Source of the DNA: Megascapheus bottae
Taxonomy: Eukaryota; Chordata; Mammalia; Rodentia; Geomyidae
Direction of reading: 5' to 3'
NCBI GenBank assembly: GCA_024803745.1
Contig: JANJXV010000025.1
Location: forward strand, 18,168,610-18,232,609
Length of the DNA stretch: 64,000 bases
Position numbers and translations under genes: made by a program. Below are positions 45,711-57,152 of the stretch, piece by piece. Numbering within the stretch: the first letter of the stretch is position 1; the number at the start of each line of letters is the position of its first letter. The notes beneath the pieces are model-generated. The model searched no databases, was not told the DNA's origin, and saw only the letters and a program-made list of their open reading frames with translations.

Positions 45711-46985
45711 TCATTCCATTTCATGTCTCTCTAGGCTGAGGAGGTGAAGGAAGGCTGCAGAAGGGAAGAGGAGACAAATAGCACTCAACACTGGAGCCTT
45801 ATTTTCCAATACATGTCCCACACGGAGCTATTTTCAGGATTATGAATAAAGGAGTGTAAATACAGAGCTTGGCCCTGTGCCTGGCACACCCATTGATGCA
45901 TTCTAAGCCCACATGCCCTTAACACACCTATACAGACAGCCACGTGAGCAAGAATCGGGTGGCTGCTTTCTTGGGCATGCTTCAGGCAAAGGGAATCTCC
46001 ATCCCCTAAGGAAAAAGGAGGAGAATACATGTGTAAGATTGGGGTACTCAACTGGCTTCTGCCAGGAGCTGACTGTGTGACTGACAGCTTCATTTACCCC
46101 ATTTGTGACACAGGACAGGGGAAGCTCTATCTCCGGTTCCGTCCCTTCTGGTTCTGCTCTGAGATACTAGAAGCACTTTCTTATCCCAAACCTACACCAG
46201 ACTCTGCTCACTGAAAAATTATTTCAGCCCTCATTCTTGTAGTCTATAAATTACTGGCCAATCTGTTTCAAAAATAAGAAGGGGCCATTTATAAATAGTC
46301 CATTCCATTCAATGCTGCAAAAATCCAAGTTTGGGGGGTAGGGGGACTTTCAATTTATCTTACTTAAAGCCACAGCAGGAATCAATCTCCTCCCTACCCC
46401 CTTTCATGGGAGAGTGGCACAAGAAGGGGCAGGGTTTAGTCTGACTCCACTCCTTGTTCACTTTCTCCCATATCAAATCAGCAAAGCTAGAAGACATAGA
46501 AGCCTAGGGGACTGGATGAAAGGTATCTGGGCACACAGATCACCTCAGTATGCTCTTCCAGGGCACAGGGCAGCCAGACTGGTTCAAGGGGCCCTGAAAA
46601 GAACCAAGAAAGTTAAGTGATTTTTGACAGCATAACAAGTTTATTCATCACTGTTTTTCCACATCTTTGAGAATTCATTGGTAAGCAGGGTCTCACAGGA
46701 TTTGCTAGTAATCATGTGTAAATTCAAATTAGGTCTCTCAGTCAAACAGATAGAACTGGACTCCTACCAGTGATTACAAATATATTTTTTTTCACCTTGA
46801 AGGACCCGCTCTGGCTTCCTGGAAGGGAGTTCAAGGTCAAGTTCTTGTGCCAACTGCAGCTTCCTTGGTGGGGGAAAAAAAACAAACAAACAGGAAGATG
46901 GAAAAGTCCCCTGACCCCTTAAATACATACACCTTGGCATGCCTGTGACATGTCATCAAGAAATATGTCATAATAGTAATAGTAT
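45711..46985. other. Unique block with MIR-like scrap and MEF2-like site
   Basis: A MIR-like tail lies around 46065-46120. 46210-46330 is AT-rich and contains CCATTTATAAATAG (46284-46297), whose complement has CTATTTATAA, a MEF2-type sequence. 46620-46800 is also AT-rich. No exon. Confidence 0.42.
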
Positions 46986-47000
46986 AAAAAAGACTCATTG

Positions 47001-47236
47001 AGCTGAGTGCCAGTGGCTCACGCCTGTCACCCTCGCTACTCAGGAGGCTGAGATCTGAGGATCACAGTTCAAAGTCAGTTTGGGCAGGACAATGTTTGAG
47101 ACTCTTATCTCCAATGAACCACCACAAAGCCAGAAGTAGAGCTGTGACTCAACTAGTAGAGTGCTAGCCCTAAGGAAAAAAGCTCAGAAAGAATGCCCAG
47201 GCCCTGAGTTCAAGCCCCACTATGGGAAGAACAACA
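47001..47236 (+). mobile_element. SINE-A with target-site duplication
   Basis: Full length. Flanked by AAAAAAGACTCATTG (46986-47000) and AAAAAAGACCCATTG (47237-47251), one mismatch. Confidence 0.93.
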
Positions 47237-47251
47237 AAAAAAGACCCATTG

Positions 47252-47546
47252 TGAACCTAGCTCATTGAGTAGAATTAGTACCTGCATAAAACCCCACTTC
47301 CAACAGGATCTCCCCAAGACTTTATTACAGTAGTTTATCAGGAACAGTTGTTTTAATACAGAACCATAAAAATGGTATCAGGTGGCAGCTTTATTTCCCA
47401 GGAGTTTAAATATTAATTGTTCCATGAAAGGAATATAAAAAAAAAGACATGGGAAACACATAACCTGCCTTCCCACAAAGTGGGAAGAAACTTTTAATAC
47501 CAACATCTTCACAATGGTGTGTGCAGAGACTTAATTAAAATGCACA
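47252..47546. other. Candidate conserved non-coding element
   Basis: AT-rich unique sequence (GACTTTATTACAGTAG, GGAACAGTTGTTTTAATAC, TAAATATTAATTGTTCC) with no frame or repeat. Confidence 0.42.
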
Positions 47547-47550
47547 CATA

Positions 47551-47822
47551 GGCGGGGCACTGGTGGCTCACACGCCTGCCACTCCAGCTGCTCAAGAGGC
47601 TGAGATCTGAGGACTGTGGTTCAAAACCAGCCTGGGCAGATACATCTGAGAGACTCTTATCTCCAATTAGCCAGACAAAAAGAAAAGAAAAGCCAGAAGT
47701 AAAGGTGTTGACCAAATGACAGCACATCAGCCTTGAGCAAATAAGAACAGCCAGGCCCTGAGTTCAAGCCCCAGTACTGGCACAATAATAAAACAGAGAG
47801 AGAGAGAAAGAGAGAGGAGGGG
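47551..47822 (+). mobile_element. SINE-A with GA tail
   Basis: GGCGGGGCACTGGTGGCTC to CAAGCCCCAGTACTGGC, then AATAATAAAAC and a GA-rich run. Confidence 0.9.
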
Positions 47823-49292
47823 GCGTGGGAAAGCATAGTTTTTGATGTAATAGGTTCCCTGATAGGCCCCCATACCTGCAAATCTCAAATAAAGCACTAC
47901 TTCAAGCAATCTTTTCAGGACCAATGCAATAAAGGGAGACTATTGGAGGGAATCTAGTCTGTACTGAAGGTAAATGCAACTTTCCCTAAGAGCCTTGAAA
48001 TGTTTTAACTACCATTTCAATCAAGTCTGCAAGCCTGAAATGTAGCATTAAACCTACGTCTGCGAGAAGCTGTTTTCTTTCCACCCGTCTCCCCACCAGA
48101 ACTAATAAATCCACAGGCCCACTTAGGTGAAGACAAGCTAGGCGCTGACAAGGCAGGTTTCAGAAGCCAATGGAAACAATCCTCTGCTGGCGTGAGGGAC
48201 AGCTTTAGGCTGGGCACCCAGAGTTCCCCAGGGCAGCTAGGTGGTGGCAGATTTGGGGTATAGATGATGGGATTGGCATGCATAGCTTGTCCACACGCCC
48301 TGCATCTTTTCTGCAGTTACAGAGGCCCTGGAAAAGGGAAGGAAGTGCCTCTGGGTATCTAGCCACCACTCCACCTCTACCAAGATCACTCTATCTAGTC
48401 CTCGTGCCCTTTGCCCAGCCCTCGTTCTGTGTCACCCCCAGCCAAAAAGGAAGGGACAGTGGCCACTTCTGATATTCGGCGGTGCTTTTAGTAGTGACTC
48501 ACCCTGGCCCAGGGTACAACCAACATGCCTTCCATCTTGGCTGTAGAGAACCATTGCTCAGAGTCCTCCAGTGCCCTCACCCCATGGCAGGGCCAGCCAC
48601 CACTTTCCTAGAATGTCCCCTCTCCAGAACTCCAATCCTTCAACTAAGGTGGGTCAGAATCCCTCCTCTCATCCGCAGTGATTATACCACACCCATCACC
48701 TTGAATGACCTTGGAGAAGCCAGATCTAGGACTAGACTCCACCTTCCATCTGGAGAGTGTGGCCAGGGGACCCAGCCAGAACTGTTCCCTTTCTCTGCTA
48801 CCATGTTTACCTCAAGGAAGCCCTTCACAACTCTCACCCAAATCTTTGCTGTTTCTGGGCTCCTCTTTCTAGTAGGTTCCATCTTGCCAGTCTCATTAGA
48901 GAGCCCCACCACCCCTTCTGCAAGCTACACTCCCCCTTACCCCCCTCCACTTTCCTACAGACCTAAGGCAAAGCTCTGCCTGGCAGTCCTCATTCTGAAT
49001 AATTGGGTTTTAATGGCTCTGGGCAGGAGAGACAGGACACCATGTGTGCCCCCCACTCTAGGTAGGGACTCCCACTCTAGGTAGGGACAGCAGGAGAGAG
49101 AAGCTTAATGAAAAACACCTGCCCTCATTACCGGCTCATCTTGCTCAGTTCCAGAGCAATCCAGGAAGAGCAGAACCCCAGGCCCTTGGAAGACTGCGCA
49201 GGCTCAGAGTGATGGAGGAAGCTATCCATCAGGCCTTGGAGAGAACCAGGAGTCCCAGACCTCCAGGGACTGCTCCCTTCCTCTTCCTCCCA

Positions 49293-49296
<4 letters not shown>
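47823..49296. other. Unique block with candidate conserved element
   Basis: 47900-48070 (AATGCAATAAAGGGAGAC, TTTTAACTACCATTTC, TGTAGCATTAAACC) is a candidate conserved element. 48480-48990 is C-rich, possibly an old L2/MIR-type remnant. It holds a 200-residue frame with no recognisable domain, so I do not call it a gene. Confidence 0.42.

Positions 49297-49344
<48 letters not shown>
49297..49344 (+). repeat. (TG)n
   Basis: A pure GT/TG run, not obviously joined to a SINE. Confidence 0.97.
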
Positions 49345-49349
<5 letters not shown>

Positions 49350-50637
49350 CTCCTTCTAGAAGATACCAGGTTCCCAAGCAGGGGAACTAAAGGGTTGATT
49401 TATTTACCTAATTATAGCAAAACAAACAGGCTACAAACAGGCAGATCTGTTCTCTTGTTCAAAAATGGAGCCAGGCCACCCTGTCACTGGGTACAGGGGA
49501 AGTCAGGCTTGGGGAGACGGGTGTGTAGGGGGCGGAGGTCGGAGGGTTGTGGTTTGGCATCAAAAGAATGGAGAGAGATGGAGCAGAGGAGCAAAGAACA
49601 GGCATGGACAGAAATGGGAGAAGGGTCACAAGATGGCATTAGAGAGAAGAGGGATGGGACAGGGACAAAGAGATGGGACAAGGACAGATAGTGGGTACAG
49701 GGCATGGAGGTTGGGGTCAGGGTTGCAGGTCTGTGCCCTAGTTTGTCCTCTATCAGCAGCACTGGAGTTAGGGGCTGGTGAACCCTGTTGCAAGTACTGT
49801 CTCCCCATGGAGACCCAGGCTGGCTCTCCAGGGAGGCCCTGTCCTCACAAGGGAAACTCTTAGGGGTTCTAAGCACCTTGGGGTACTGGTTCCTGGGCAC
49901 ATTCGTCCTGTCCTGGGTCCTCCCCTTTCCCTCCAGGATGCTTTAATGGCCTCTCGCTTCTCTTTGCATTATTGATTGCAATCCCTGCTTAGAAGCCTGA
50001 AAATGAGATTGCCCCCCACATACTATATTGATTTTCCCGTCTTTTCCACAAGGCAAACACAATGCTCTCCCTTCCCCTCATAGTTCACTAATGAAGGGAT
50101 TGGAGGGGGTCCAGGTGAGATAGGGGAGTGGGTGAGGGTCCCCTCCTCCCCTTCCTTGTGCCAGAGTTGGTTAGATCCTGGCCTTGGGTGTTTTTTGGGG
50201 GGCGGGGGAGTAGACAAGGCTTCTGTTTTACAGATACCCCAAGGGCACAAGATGAAGGCTACAGAAGCCATTTCATCCAATGCTCATTCCAGAAGGTTCT
50301 GAGCAGAATTCGAATGGACAGTAGACTTGAAGGGAAAGCCTTGGCCTAAGAATTTTCTGAATGCTAGAAGAAAAGTCAGAAGTGTAACATTTGGGGAGAC
50401 AGGGACAAGAGAGAAGGCCCTGCCAGAGCCTTGAGGCATTGAGAAGGGGTACACCTAAGGCCCCTAATTCTACCTTAGAGCCCTCAGTTGAGTACTGGCC
50501 CTTCCTCTCCCCAGACACCAGGACTCTCAAGACCCCCAGGACCAAGATTCACAGAAGACAGCACATCTACAGCAGGACCAGGAGACCTAAGAACAATTGA
50601 GAATTCAAAAACTATCGATCTCGTGGATCATCCTTTC
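49345..50637. other. Unique intronic sequence
   Basis: Purine-rich at 49560-49700. Several overlapping frames of 60-160 residues lack domains and splice logic. No repeat family recognised. Confidence 0.42.
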
Positions 50638-50854
50638 TTTTTTGATGCCAGTCCTAGGGCCAGCGCACTTGTCCCTGAGCTCTTTTTGCTTAGGGTAGAC
50701 TAGGATTCTACCACTTGAGGCACAGCTCCACCTCTGGCCTTTTTGGTGCTTAATTGGAGATAGAGTCTCAGGACTTTCCTCCTCGGCCTTGCTTCAAACC
50801 AAGATCCTCAGATCTCAGCCTCCTGAGAAGCTAGGATTACAGACGTGAGCCGCC
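50638..50854 (-). mobile_element. SINE-A, full length
   Basis: TGATGCCAGTCCTAGGGCC to AGACGTGAGCCGCC, with part of the B-box side lost. Confidence 0.9.
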
Positions 50855-51115
50855 TTACAAAGATCATCTTAAACATAACAAGTCTTTAAAACATGACATG
50901 TATGGACACTCAGTGTGGAAGGCCACGGGAAAGCCACGCAGGTGTCCTCTCAGGCATCCAATCTGCGCAGGAGTGGAACTGGGGCACCTGCCAGCCACAC
51001 CGCAACCCACTCTAGTTCCCACTGATGCGAGAGGGCAGAGCGCACACGAGACCACCCTGACAGCAGTGGGTTTCAGTTTCTCCATAAAACAGATAACAAT
51101 TCATTCTCAATTTGT

Positions 51116-51175
51116 AGGTCTGAAGTATGGCTCAAGGGGTCGAGTGCCAGCCTTCAGAGAAAAGAGAAAGAGAGA
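51116..51175 (+). mobile_element. SINE right-arm fragment
   Basis: GAAGTATGGCTCAAGGGGTC with a GAAAAGAGAAAGAG tail. Confidence 0.55.
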
Positions 51176-51215
51176 ACAAGAGAGGGATTAATGTGAGGAC
51201 TAAAAGACTGAAGAC

Positions 51216-51420
51216 AAGCCAGGTGCTTGTAGCTCATACCTATGATCTCATTACTCAGAGGGCTGAGAACTGAGGATCAAGGTTTGAAAGCCCAAGCAGA
51301 AAAATCCACAAGACTCTTATCTCCAACCACCAGAAAAGCTGGACGTGGAGCTGTGGCTAAAGTGGTACAGCATCAGGGTTAAATGAAAAAAAAACTAAAG
51401 GAGAGCATGCTGGGGCTTGA
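51216..51420 (+). mobile_element. SINE-A with CA tail
   Basis: GCCAGGTGCTTGTAGCTC to GCTGGGGCTTGAAC, where the arm is cut and CA begins. Confidence 0.88.
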
Positions 51421-51445
51421 ACACACACACACACACACACACACT
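51421..51445 (+). repeat. (AC)n
   Basis: Short CA run at the SINE-A tail. Confidence 0.95.
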
Positions 51446-52087
51446 CCAACATTAAATAATGAGCCCCTCTCCCTCTCTTGATGGCCACAAACTATAATAA
51501 TGCTGAACAGCTCCACAGAGGACAGAGCCTAAAAACAGCCCTAGGAAAGACACATCAACAGCTCCATTTTACAGTCGAATAAACTGAGGCCCAGAGTAAT
51601 CATAGGGCTTGTGGGGGACCTTGGGGCTATTTTAGAGACGGGGGAGCAGAATCCAGCCCTTCTGCTGCAGCCCCACTTTCATCCTCCCAGGGAAGTTTTT
51701 ATATCTGGTCAGTAGAACTCCCAACCCCTGAGCCACAGAGCCCCCAGGCCCTTCCTCCTGAGCAGGTGCTGTGGTGGGAGAAACTATGGTCAAATAGCCT
51801 TTTATGGCTCCCAGAATCGCACTAACAAATGTCTGTTAGCAGCAGCAAGTTAGAAGCAGATTAATGTTTCCATAGCCCTAACACTTCTTCAGCCAACCTC
51901 TGCTTGTCAGGTCATTACCAGCTGGTTTATAGTCATGAGGCCCTTTCCAGTTCACTAAACGGTTCCAATGATGAAAAGTCCACAGGGCCCAAGCCATCCA
52001 TGCTGCCTGGCCTATCTTCTCATGTTGCAGCAGGGAGGGTGAGGTTCTGGCAAAAAATTAAAATAAATAAATAAACAAATAAACCCC
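51446..52087. other. Unique sequence with MIR remnant
   Basis: 51555-51660 (CATTTTACAGTCGAATAAAC, TGAGGCCCAGAG) is a reverse MIR. The rest is unique, with AAATAAATAAATAAAC near 52060. Confidence 0.5.
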
Positions 52088-52320
52088 CACCACCCATCAT
52101 CCTAGCTACTCAGGAGGCTGACATCTAAGGATCCTGGTGCAAAGCCAGTCTGAGCAGGAAAGTCTGTGAGATTCTAATTTCCAATTAACCATTAAAAAGC
52201 CAGAAGTGGAGCTGTGGCTCAAGTGGCAGAGCACCAGCCTAACAAAACTCAGGGGACAGCGCTCAGGTCCTGAGTTCAAGTCCTGGGACCTGCACAATAA
52301 AATAAAACAATAACAACAAC
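52088..52320 (+). mobile_element. SINE-A, outer head missing
   Basis: CATCATCCTAGCTACTCAGG to CAAGTCCTGGGACCTGC, followed by an AATAAAATAAAAC tail. Confidence 0.88.
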
Positions 52321-52378
52321 AAAGAAAACATGCTACTATGTATTAACTACTTTCTCTCTCATACTGAGAGACCGAGAC

Positions 52379-52603
52379 ACACAGACAGACAGACAGACAG
52401 ACAGACAATGGGGCTGGAACTCAGGGCCTTTCTTGGCTTTTGAGCCACATTTCAACATTTGGCCTTTTTTGGGGGGGGGGCTGGTTATTAATTAAAGAGT
52501 CTCACAGACTCTGTCTTTGGACTAGGCTGGCTTTGAACTGACTTCCTCAGATCTCAGACTCCTGAGTAGCTAGGATGACAGGTGTGAGCCACTGGCACCC
52601 AGC
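52379..52603 (-). mobile_element. SINE-A with (GACA)n tail complement
   Basis: (CAGA)n run at 52379-52408, GGGGCTGGAACTCAGGGCC, G10 run near 52471, ending GTGTGAGCCACTGGCACCC. Confidence 0.9.
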
Positions 52604-52679
52604 TGATTGTCATCTTAATTTTCTCATTAATTTTCTCATTATCAAATGCTCCCTGGAGGGCACCTTTCCCAGCCACTGA

Positions 52680-52815
52680 AATCTAATATCCCCATTGGAA
52701 ACAGGAGCAAGCTGAGGCTCAGAGAAGCTGGAGAGGGGCTTACCTGAAGTCCCACAGTTTAAGACAATGCTAGATTCAAACCCACATGGCCTGACTCCTT
52801 CCTTATCATTAGTGG
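52680..52815 (-). mobile_element. MIR remnant
   Basis: AGCTGAGGCTCAGAGAAGC, CTGAAGTCCCACAG, TAGATTCAAACCCACATGG: reverse MIR order, well preserved for a MIR. Confidence 0.7.
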
Positions 52816-53134
52816 CTCCCTGTCAGAGCCCCTCCCCTCAGGCTGTGGCCTCTTCAAGGAAGTGCCCAGTTCCTGTCCTGTTCCTCTGTGGATTCATTCA
52901 GGGGGAGCAATCCTGAAATGGGAGGTTGGCCAGGAGGGAGGCTGGGGAGCCAGCTGTGTGAAGTTGCTACCCAGTAGACAAAGCCATGCCATTCCTGCCC
53001 CAGACTGGGTGAAAAGCAGCACTGGCCAGCTCCAAAGGCTTAGCTCCCTCATGACTTCTCTTCAGCATGGGCATCTTCTGGGAGCCAGGAATTCAGCCAG
53101 AAAGAGGATTCAGTGACTGGCAGAGTATTCTATT

Positions 53135-53245
53135 ACTGGATGCTCAAGGGTCAGACAGTCTGGATCCAAGTCCTTCTGACCATGCTTGGAAACCATTTCT
53201 CAACCTCAGCTTCTCTATCCATAACATGGGAATGAAAATGGCAGC
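53135..53245 (+). mobile_element. MIR remnant
   Basis: CAGACAGTCTGGATCCAAG, then CATTTCTCAACCTCAGC and ATAACATGGGAATG match forward MIR order. Confidence 0.62.
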
Positions 53246-53265
53246 TATTTCAAGATCCCAAGTTC

Positions 53266-53365
53266 AAGCAAGACATGGTAGTGCACACCTATAATCCACA
53301 TATTTGAGAGGCTGAGGGGAGTTCAAAACCAGTCTGGGCTATGCAGGGAGATGTTGCTTTAAACA
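53266..53365 (+). mobile_element. B1-like element without right arm
   Basis: AGACATGGTAGTGCACACC, TATAATCC and CAGTCTGGGCTATGCAGGG are more typical of rodent B1 than of the SINE-A head. Confidence 0.6.
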
Positions 53366-53393
53366 AGAAAAAGAACAACAAAATATAACAAGT

Positions 53394-53588
53394 GGAAGTG
53401 TGGCCTAGTGGTACAGTGCTTGCCTAGCATACACAAAGACCAGGGTTTGATTCTTTGGTACCACATACATAGAAAAAGCTGGAAGTGGTGCTGTGGCTCA
53501 AGTGGTAGAGCTCTAGCCTTGAGAAAGCCCAAGGACAGTGCTCAGGCCCTGGGTTCAAGCCCCAAACCTGGTGGGAAAAAAAAAAAGG
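53394..53588 (+). mobile_element. SINE-B with target-site duplication
   Basis: GTGTGGCCTAGTGGTACAGTG to CAAGCCCCAAACCTGG with an A tail. TAACAAGT flanks it at 53386-53393 and 53589-53596. Confidence 0.93.
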
Positions 53589-53596
53589 TAACAAGT

Positions 53597-54091
53597 ACTG
53601 CTTGGCACTAATGTAATCTCACTCAGCAGGATAAGATCTTAGGATAGGGGTTCAAAACTAGCTCACACCTTCCTTCCTTGTGGGCAGGGACTGTCCTTCC
53701 CTCCCCAGTACCAGCTGTCCCCTCAGCCCAAGGCCTGGGAACATAAGAGCCACACAGCTCCCAAAGCACACGAAGTTACCACATTGCTTCAGCATCCTAG
53801 GCTAGCTTGTGACAGGCATCTGGAGAGGTTTAGAGCTGAGGGCAAACCCAGAGAAGTCAACCCTGTTAATCTTTATTTGCTAAGCAAATTGTATTGACTC
53901 ATGGAGAAGGCTTGCTCTTTTCAGCAGCAGGTCTCCCGCTGGCATGTTTCCTTCCCATCCAGGTCTGTCACTCCTCTCACCTGTGCACCCAGGCCCCTTC
54001 TTCCCATGCAGAGAGACATGTAATTCAGAACATAGGGAAAGCCAATGTGCATGCGTGGGCCTTTGTACGTACACGTACACACACACACGTG
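53597..54091. other. Unique intronic sequence
   Basis: About 480 bases, then a CA/CGTACAC-rich stretch (54066-54090) at the tail of the next SINE. Confidence 0.42.
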
Positions 54092-54266
54092 TATGAACTC
54101 AGGACTGGTACCCTACTGCTTGAGTCAGAGCTCCCCTTCTGGGTTTTTGCTTGTTAATGGGATATCAGAGTCTCAAATGTATCTGCCTGAGAGCTGGCTT
54201 TGAAATCATGATCCTCACGCCTCAGCCTCTCAAATAGCTAGAATTACAATCAGGATTTACCACCCC
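54092..54266 (-). mobile_element. SINE-A, diverged
   Basis: ATGAACTCAGGACTGGTACCC (with deletion) to AATAGCTAGAATTACAATC. It loses similarity at the head. Confidence 0.8.
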
Positions 54267-55011
54267 AATGTGGCTTAAATTATTAAACCGTTTTCTGCTC
54301 CCTATCCCTCCCCACTCTGTACTTCTGATGAAGTAACACTTCTCATCTTCACTTTCACCCCAAGAAACAGCCCAGCTTTGGTAATGGGCACTCCACACAC
54401 CCTTCCAGGACTAGCATCTGCCCAAATAAATGGGGGTACAGTGTGGATCTTTCCAGAGGCTCTGTGCTCTGCCCTTCCCGATCTGTGTCTTCCCTGAACT
54501 TCCAGAACAATCCTGGGCCGAGCCGCGCAGCCTCTCCTTGCTCCGTGTGAAATCACCTCTACCCTATGAACATATGTTTCCAGCAGGAACTTCAACTTGG
54601 GTGACTCATTTCTAAATTCTCAGAGCCTGGCTTAACACCACCCACCCCTCACACCACACAAACCAAATTTGATTCTGCAAGATTAAAAAAACAAAAAAAA
54701 ACCACAGGGAAAATGAATGTTGGCTACATACAATACACTCCCTGGATTTTTCCCAGCTGTCTCCTCTCCACACAGGTCCGGATTCAAATGAGAGGAGTGG
54801 AAAGGAGCAGAGAGGAGTGGAAGGGAGGGAAGGTGAGGTAGAGGGGGAGGGGGAGGGTAATGTCACTAACACTGCCACTGCCTGTCTTGTCTTTCTTCTA
54901 GCCACTTACATCACTGACAGGATGGTGTTTCTTTACATGCTTGAAAATGGCCTGCTTTTCCCACCAATCAGGAGCCCTGTTTAAGCACTACCTTCTCTCC
55001 CATCTCACACC
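54267..55011. other. Unique intronic sequence
   Basis: About 740 bases. A purine-rich GAGGGGGAGGGGGAGGG patch lies near 54841. No EGF pattern in the minus-strand frames here. Confidence 0.42.
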
Positions 55012-55070
55012 TCTCTGTAATCCTTGCTATACAGGAGTCTGAGATCTGAAGATCCTGGTTCAAAAAAAAC
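55012..55070 (+). mobile_element. SINE-A head fragment
   Basis: CTGTAATCCTTGCTATACAGG and GAGATCTGAAGATCCTGG, then an A-rich end. Confidence 0.65.
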
Positions 55071-55090
55071 CAAACAAAATAAAACTCCAG

Positions 55091-55321
55091 GAGCCGGGCG
55101 CAGTTGGCTCATAGCTGTAATCCTAGCTACCATGGAGGCTGAGAGCTGAGGGTCAAGGTTTGAAGCCAGCCTAGAGCAGGGAAGACCATAAGACTCTTCT
55201 TCCAATGAACAACCAAGAGAACCAGAAGTAGAGCTGTGGTTCAAGTGATAGTACAGCACTAGCCTTGAGCACAAAAGCTCAGGGACAGGGCCCAGGCCCT
55301 GAGTTCAAGCTACTGAATTGG
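55091..55321 (+). mobile_element. SINE-A with purine tetranucleotide tail
   Basis: GAGCCGGGCGCAGTTGGC to CAAGCTACTGAATTGGC, then (GGAA)n. Confidence 0.9.
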
Positions 55322-55443
55322 CGGAAGGAAGGAAGGAAGGAAGGAAGGAAGGAAGGAAGGAAGGAAGGAAGGGAGGGAGGGAGGGAGGGAGGGAGGGAGG
55401 GAGGGAGGGAGGGAGGGAGGGAGGGAGGGAGGGAGGGAGGGAT
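55322..55443 (+). repeat. (GGAA)n(GGGA)n
   Basis: Eleven or more GGAA units (55322-55370), then GGGA units to 55441, an expanded SINE-A tail. It is translated as lysine/glycine-rich or proline-rich frames without meaning. Confidence 0.97.
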
Positions 55444-55499
55444 GTAGGAGGGAGTAAGGGGGGGCAGGCACAGGACCCAAACTTAAAATCAGTAAGCCT

Positions 55500-55693
55500 G
55501 GGCTGGGAATTTGGCCTAGTGGTGCAGTGCTTGCCTAGCATGCACGAAGACCCGGGCTCGATTCCTCAGTTCCACATACATAGAAAAATGCTGAAAGTGG
55601 TGCTAAAGCTCAAGTGGTAGAGCTCTAGCCTTGAGAAAGTCCAAGGACAGTGCTCAGGCCCTGAGCTCAAGCCCAGGACTGGCAAAAAAAAAA
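55500..55693 (+). mobile_element. SINE-B with target-site duplication
   Basis: Complete copy with AAGACCCGGGCTCGATTCC. Flanked by AAAATCAGTAAGCCT (55485-55499) and AAAATCAATAAGCCT (55694-55708), one mismatch. Confidence 0.95.
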
Positions 55694-55708
55694 AAAAATC
55701 AATAAGCC

Positions 55709-56808
55709 TACAATCTCAAGTGGAAGAATAACGGAGTGAGTAACTGAGGGAATGAATGATGCTGTGAATACTGAATCCAATCCACCTTACCTGAACCCTC
55801 TTCCCTGATGACAGAAAGACCTGGGGTGGCAGGGGGTGGGGGATAACTCATCTAAGAGAGCCTTTCTCCTGAGCATTCAGTCTCTGAGCTTTGCAGCTTG
55901 CCCGTCACCCCTGGGGCCTGCTCTGCCCATCTGGAGTCCCCAGAGGTCACTGGGCTCACCTCAGCAGCATGCTGGGACTTCATCTTCCTGACTTGCTGTC
56001 GCCCCACTGTCTCCAGGTCCTCTGTCTCTCCTTTGCCCTCTCAGCCCCTTGATTTAAGGTGGCGACTTTTTCCAAGGCAACGGCAAAACTTTAATAAGAA
56101 ACGGGTCATGGCTGATGGATGGCAGAAAATTGGCACCAGCCTCAAGGTCAGAGGAGTTATTTTAAACTATTCAGATTTACTAGGAGGGGAGCGAGTCAGA
56201 GGAGGATTTAGGGGCTTGCCTCCCAGCAAGACATGTGGCCATGTCCCCAAGCAACCCAAGACAGACAGCTCCTCTGCTCTCTACCCCACCGCTGCCTCCG
56301 CCCTGCACCACAAGATGGATGGCAAAGCCACTGGCATGAGGAATTTATTGGGAGCCAGTGAAATAAATTTGCAGTCTGGTGTTTGAGTGAGCCTTGGTCA
56401 CCTCTTCTCTCTGTGGGGCGAGGAGGGGTGGGGGAAGATGCTACTGAGGAGACAGTCCCTGCTCTTCCTGGGCAGACAGGTTATCGCTAGTCTCCTGCAC
56501 CTTCTGGGAACCCAATTCCTCTTGAATGTCCGTGATTAATTAAGCTCATCTGTGTTAGACCCACTCTGCTCTAAGAGCTCTTCCTGTGGTCACTGCCATC
56601 CATGTGTCTGACTCAGCTGCAATGCTTCTGTTTGGAGACTTGGTCCTTTTCTCTTAACATACCGAGGAGCTCCAGGTTCTAATTCACCCAGTGTCTCTAT
56701 CATATCCATCTCTATCCATCTGCCAAAGGGGCACACCCTCCTCCCTGGAGAGACAGAAATCTTCCAGCTTCTCCTTATAACAAGGCTGTCCGTGTCTCTC
56801 TGTCTCTC
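55709..56808. other. Unique block
   Basis: About 1.1 kb without recognised repeats. 56080-56180 has ATTTTAAACTATTCAG and CGGCAAAACTTTAATAAG. The 162-residue frame from 55898 has no recognisable domain, so it is not called a gene. Confidence 0.42.
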
Positions 56809-56901
56809 TGCCAGTACTGGAACATGAACTCAGTACTTCACACTTCTGCTTGGCTTTTTTTTTTTTTTTCTCAAAGCCAGAGCCACAGCTCCACTTGTGA
56901 C
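56809..56901 (-). mobile_element. SINE-A, part 1 of 3 (split by insertions)
   Basis: TGCCAGTACTGGAACATGAAC, T15 run, to CACTTGTGAC. The element resumes at 57127. Confidence 0.85.
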
Positions 56902-57116
56902 AGTTTCTTTTTTGGGGGAGGGAGTGGCTAGTTCTGAGGCTTGAGCTCAGGGCTTGAGCTCTGTCCTTGGGCTTTCTCAAGACTAGAGCTCTATCACATG
57001 AGCTACAGCACCACTTCGGGCTTTTTCTGTGTATGTGGTACCAAGGAATCAAACCCGGGTCTTTGTGCAAGCTAGGCAAGTACTCTGCCACTAAGCCAAA
57101 CTTCTGCCTCCTCCCA
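56902..57116 (-). mobile_element. SINE-B inserted into a SINE-A, with target-site duplication
   Basis: GGCTAGTTCTGAGGCTTGAGC to CTAGGCAAGTACTCTGCC. CACTTGTGAC of the host SINE-A is duplicated at 56892-56901 and 57117-57126. Confidence 0.94.
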
Positions 57117-57126
57117 CACTTGTGAC

Positions 57127-57152
57127 TTTTTGGTTGCTATTATTATTATTAT
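57127..57152 (-). mobile_element. SINE-A, part 2 of 3, with (TTA)n
   Basis: TTTTTGGTTGCTATTATTATT lies between the two inserted SINE-B copies. The (TTA)n may be tail complement of the second copy. Confidence 0.6.

Noticed and set aside
48482..49084. 200-residue plus-strand open frame, the longest in the window
   Set aside because: No recognisable domain, no clear initiation context or splice sites, compositionally ordinary, and it partly overlaps sequence that looks like an old LINE/MIR remnant.
55898..56386. 162-residue plus-strand frame
   Set aside because: No recognisable domain. The low-repeat context is better explained as a possible conserved non-coding block.
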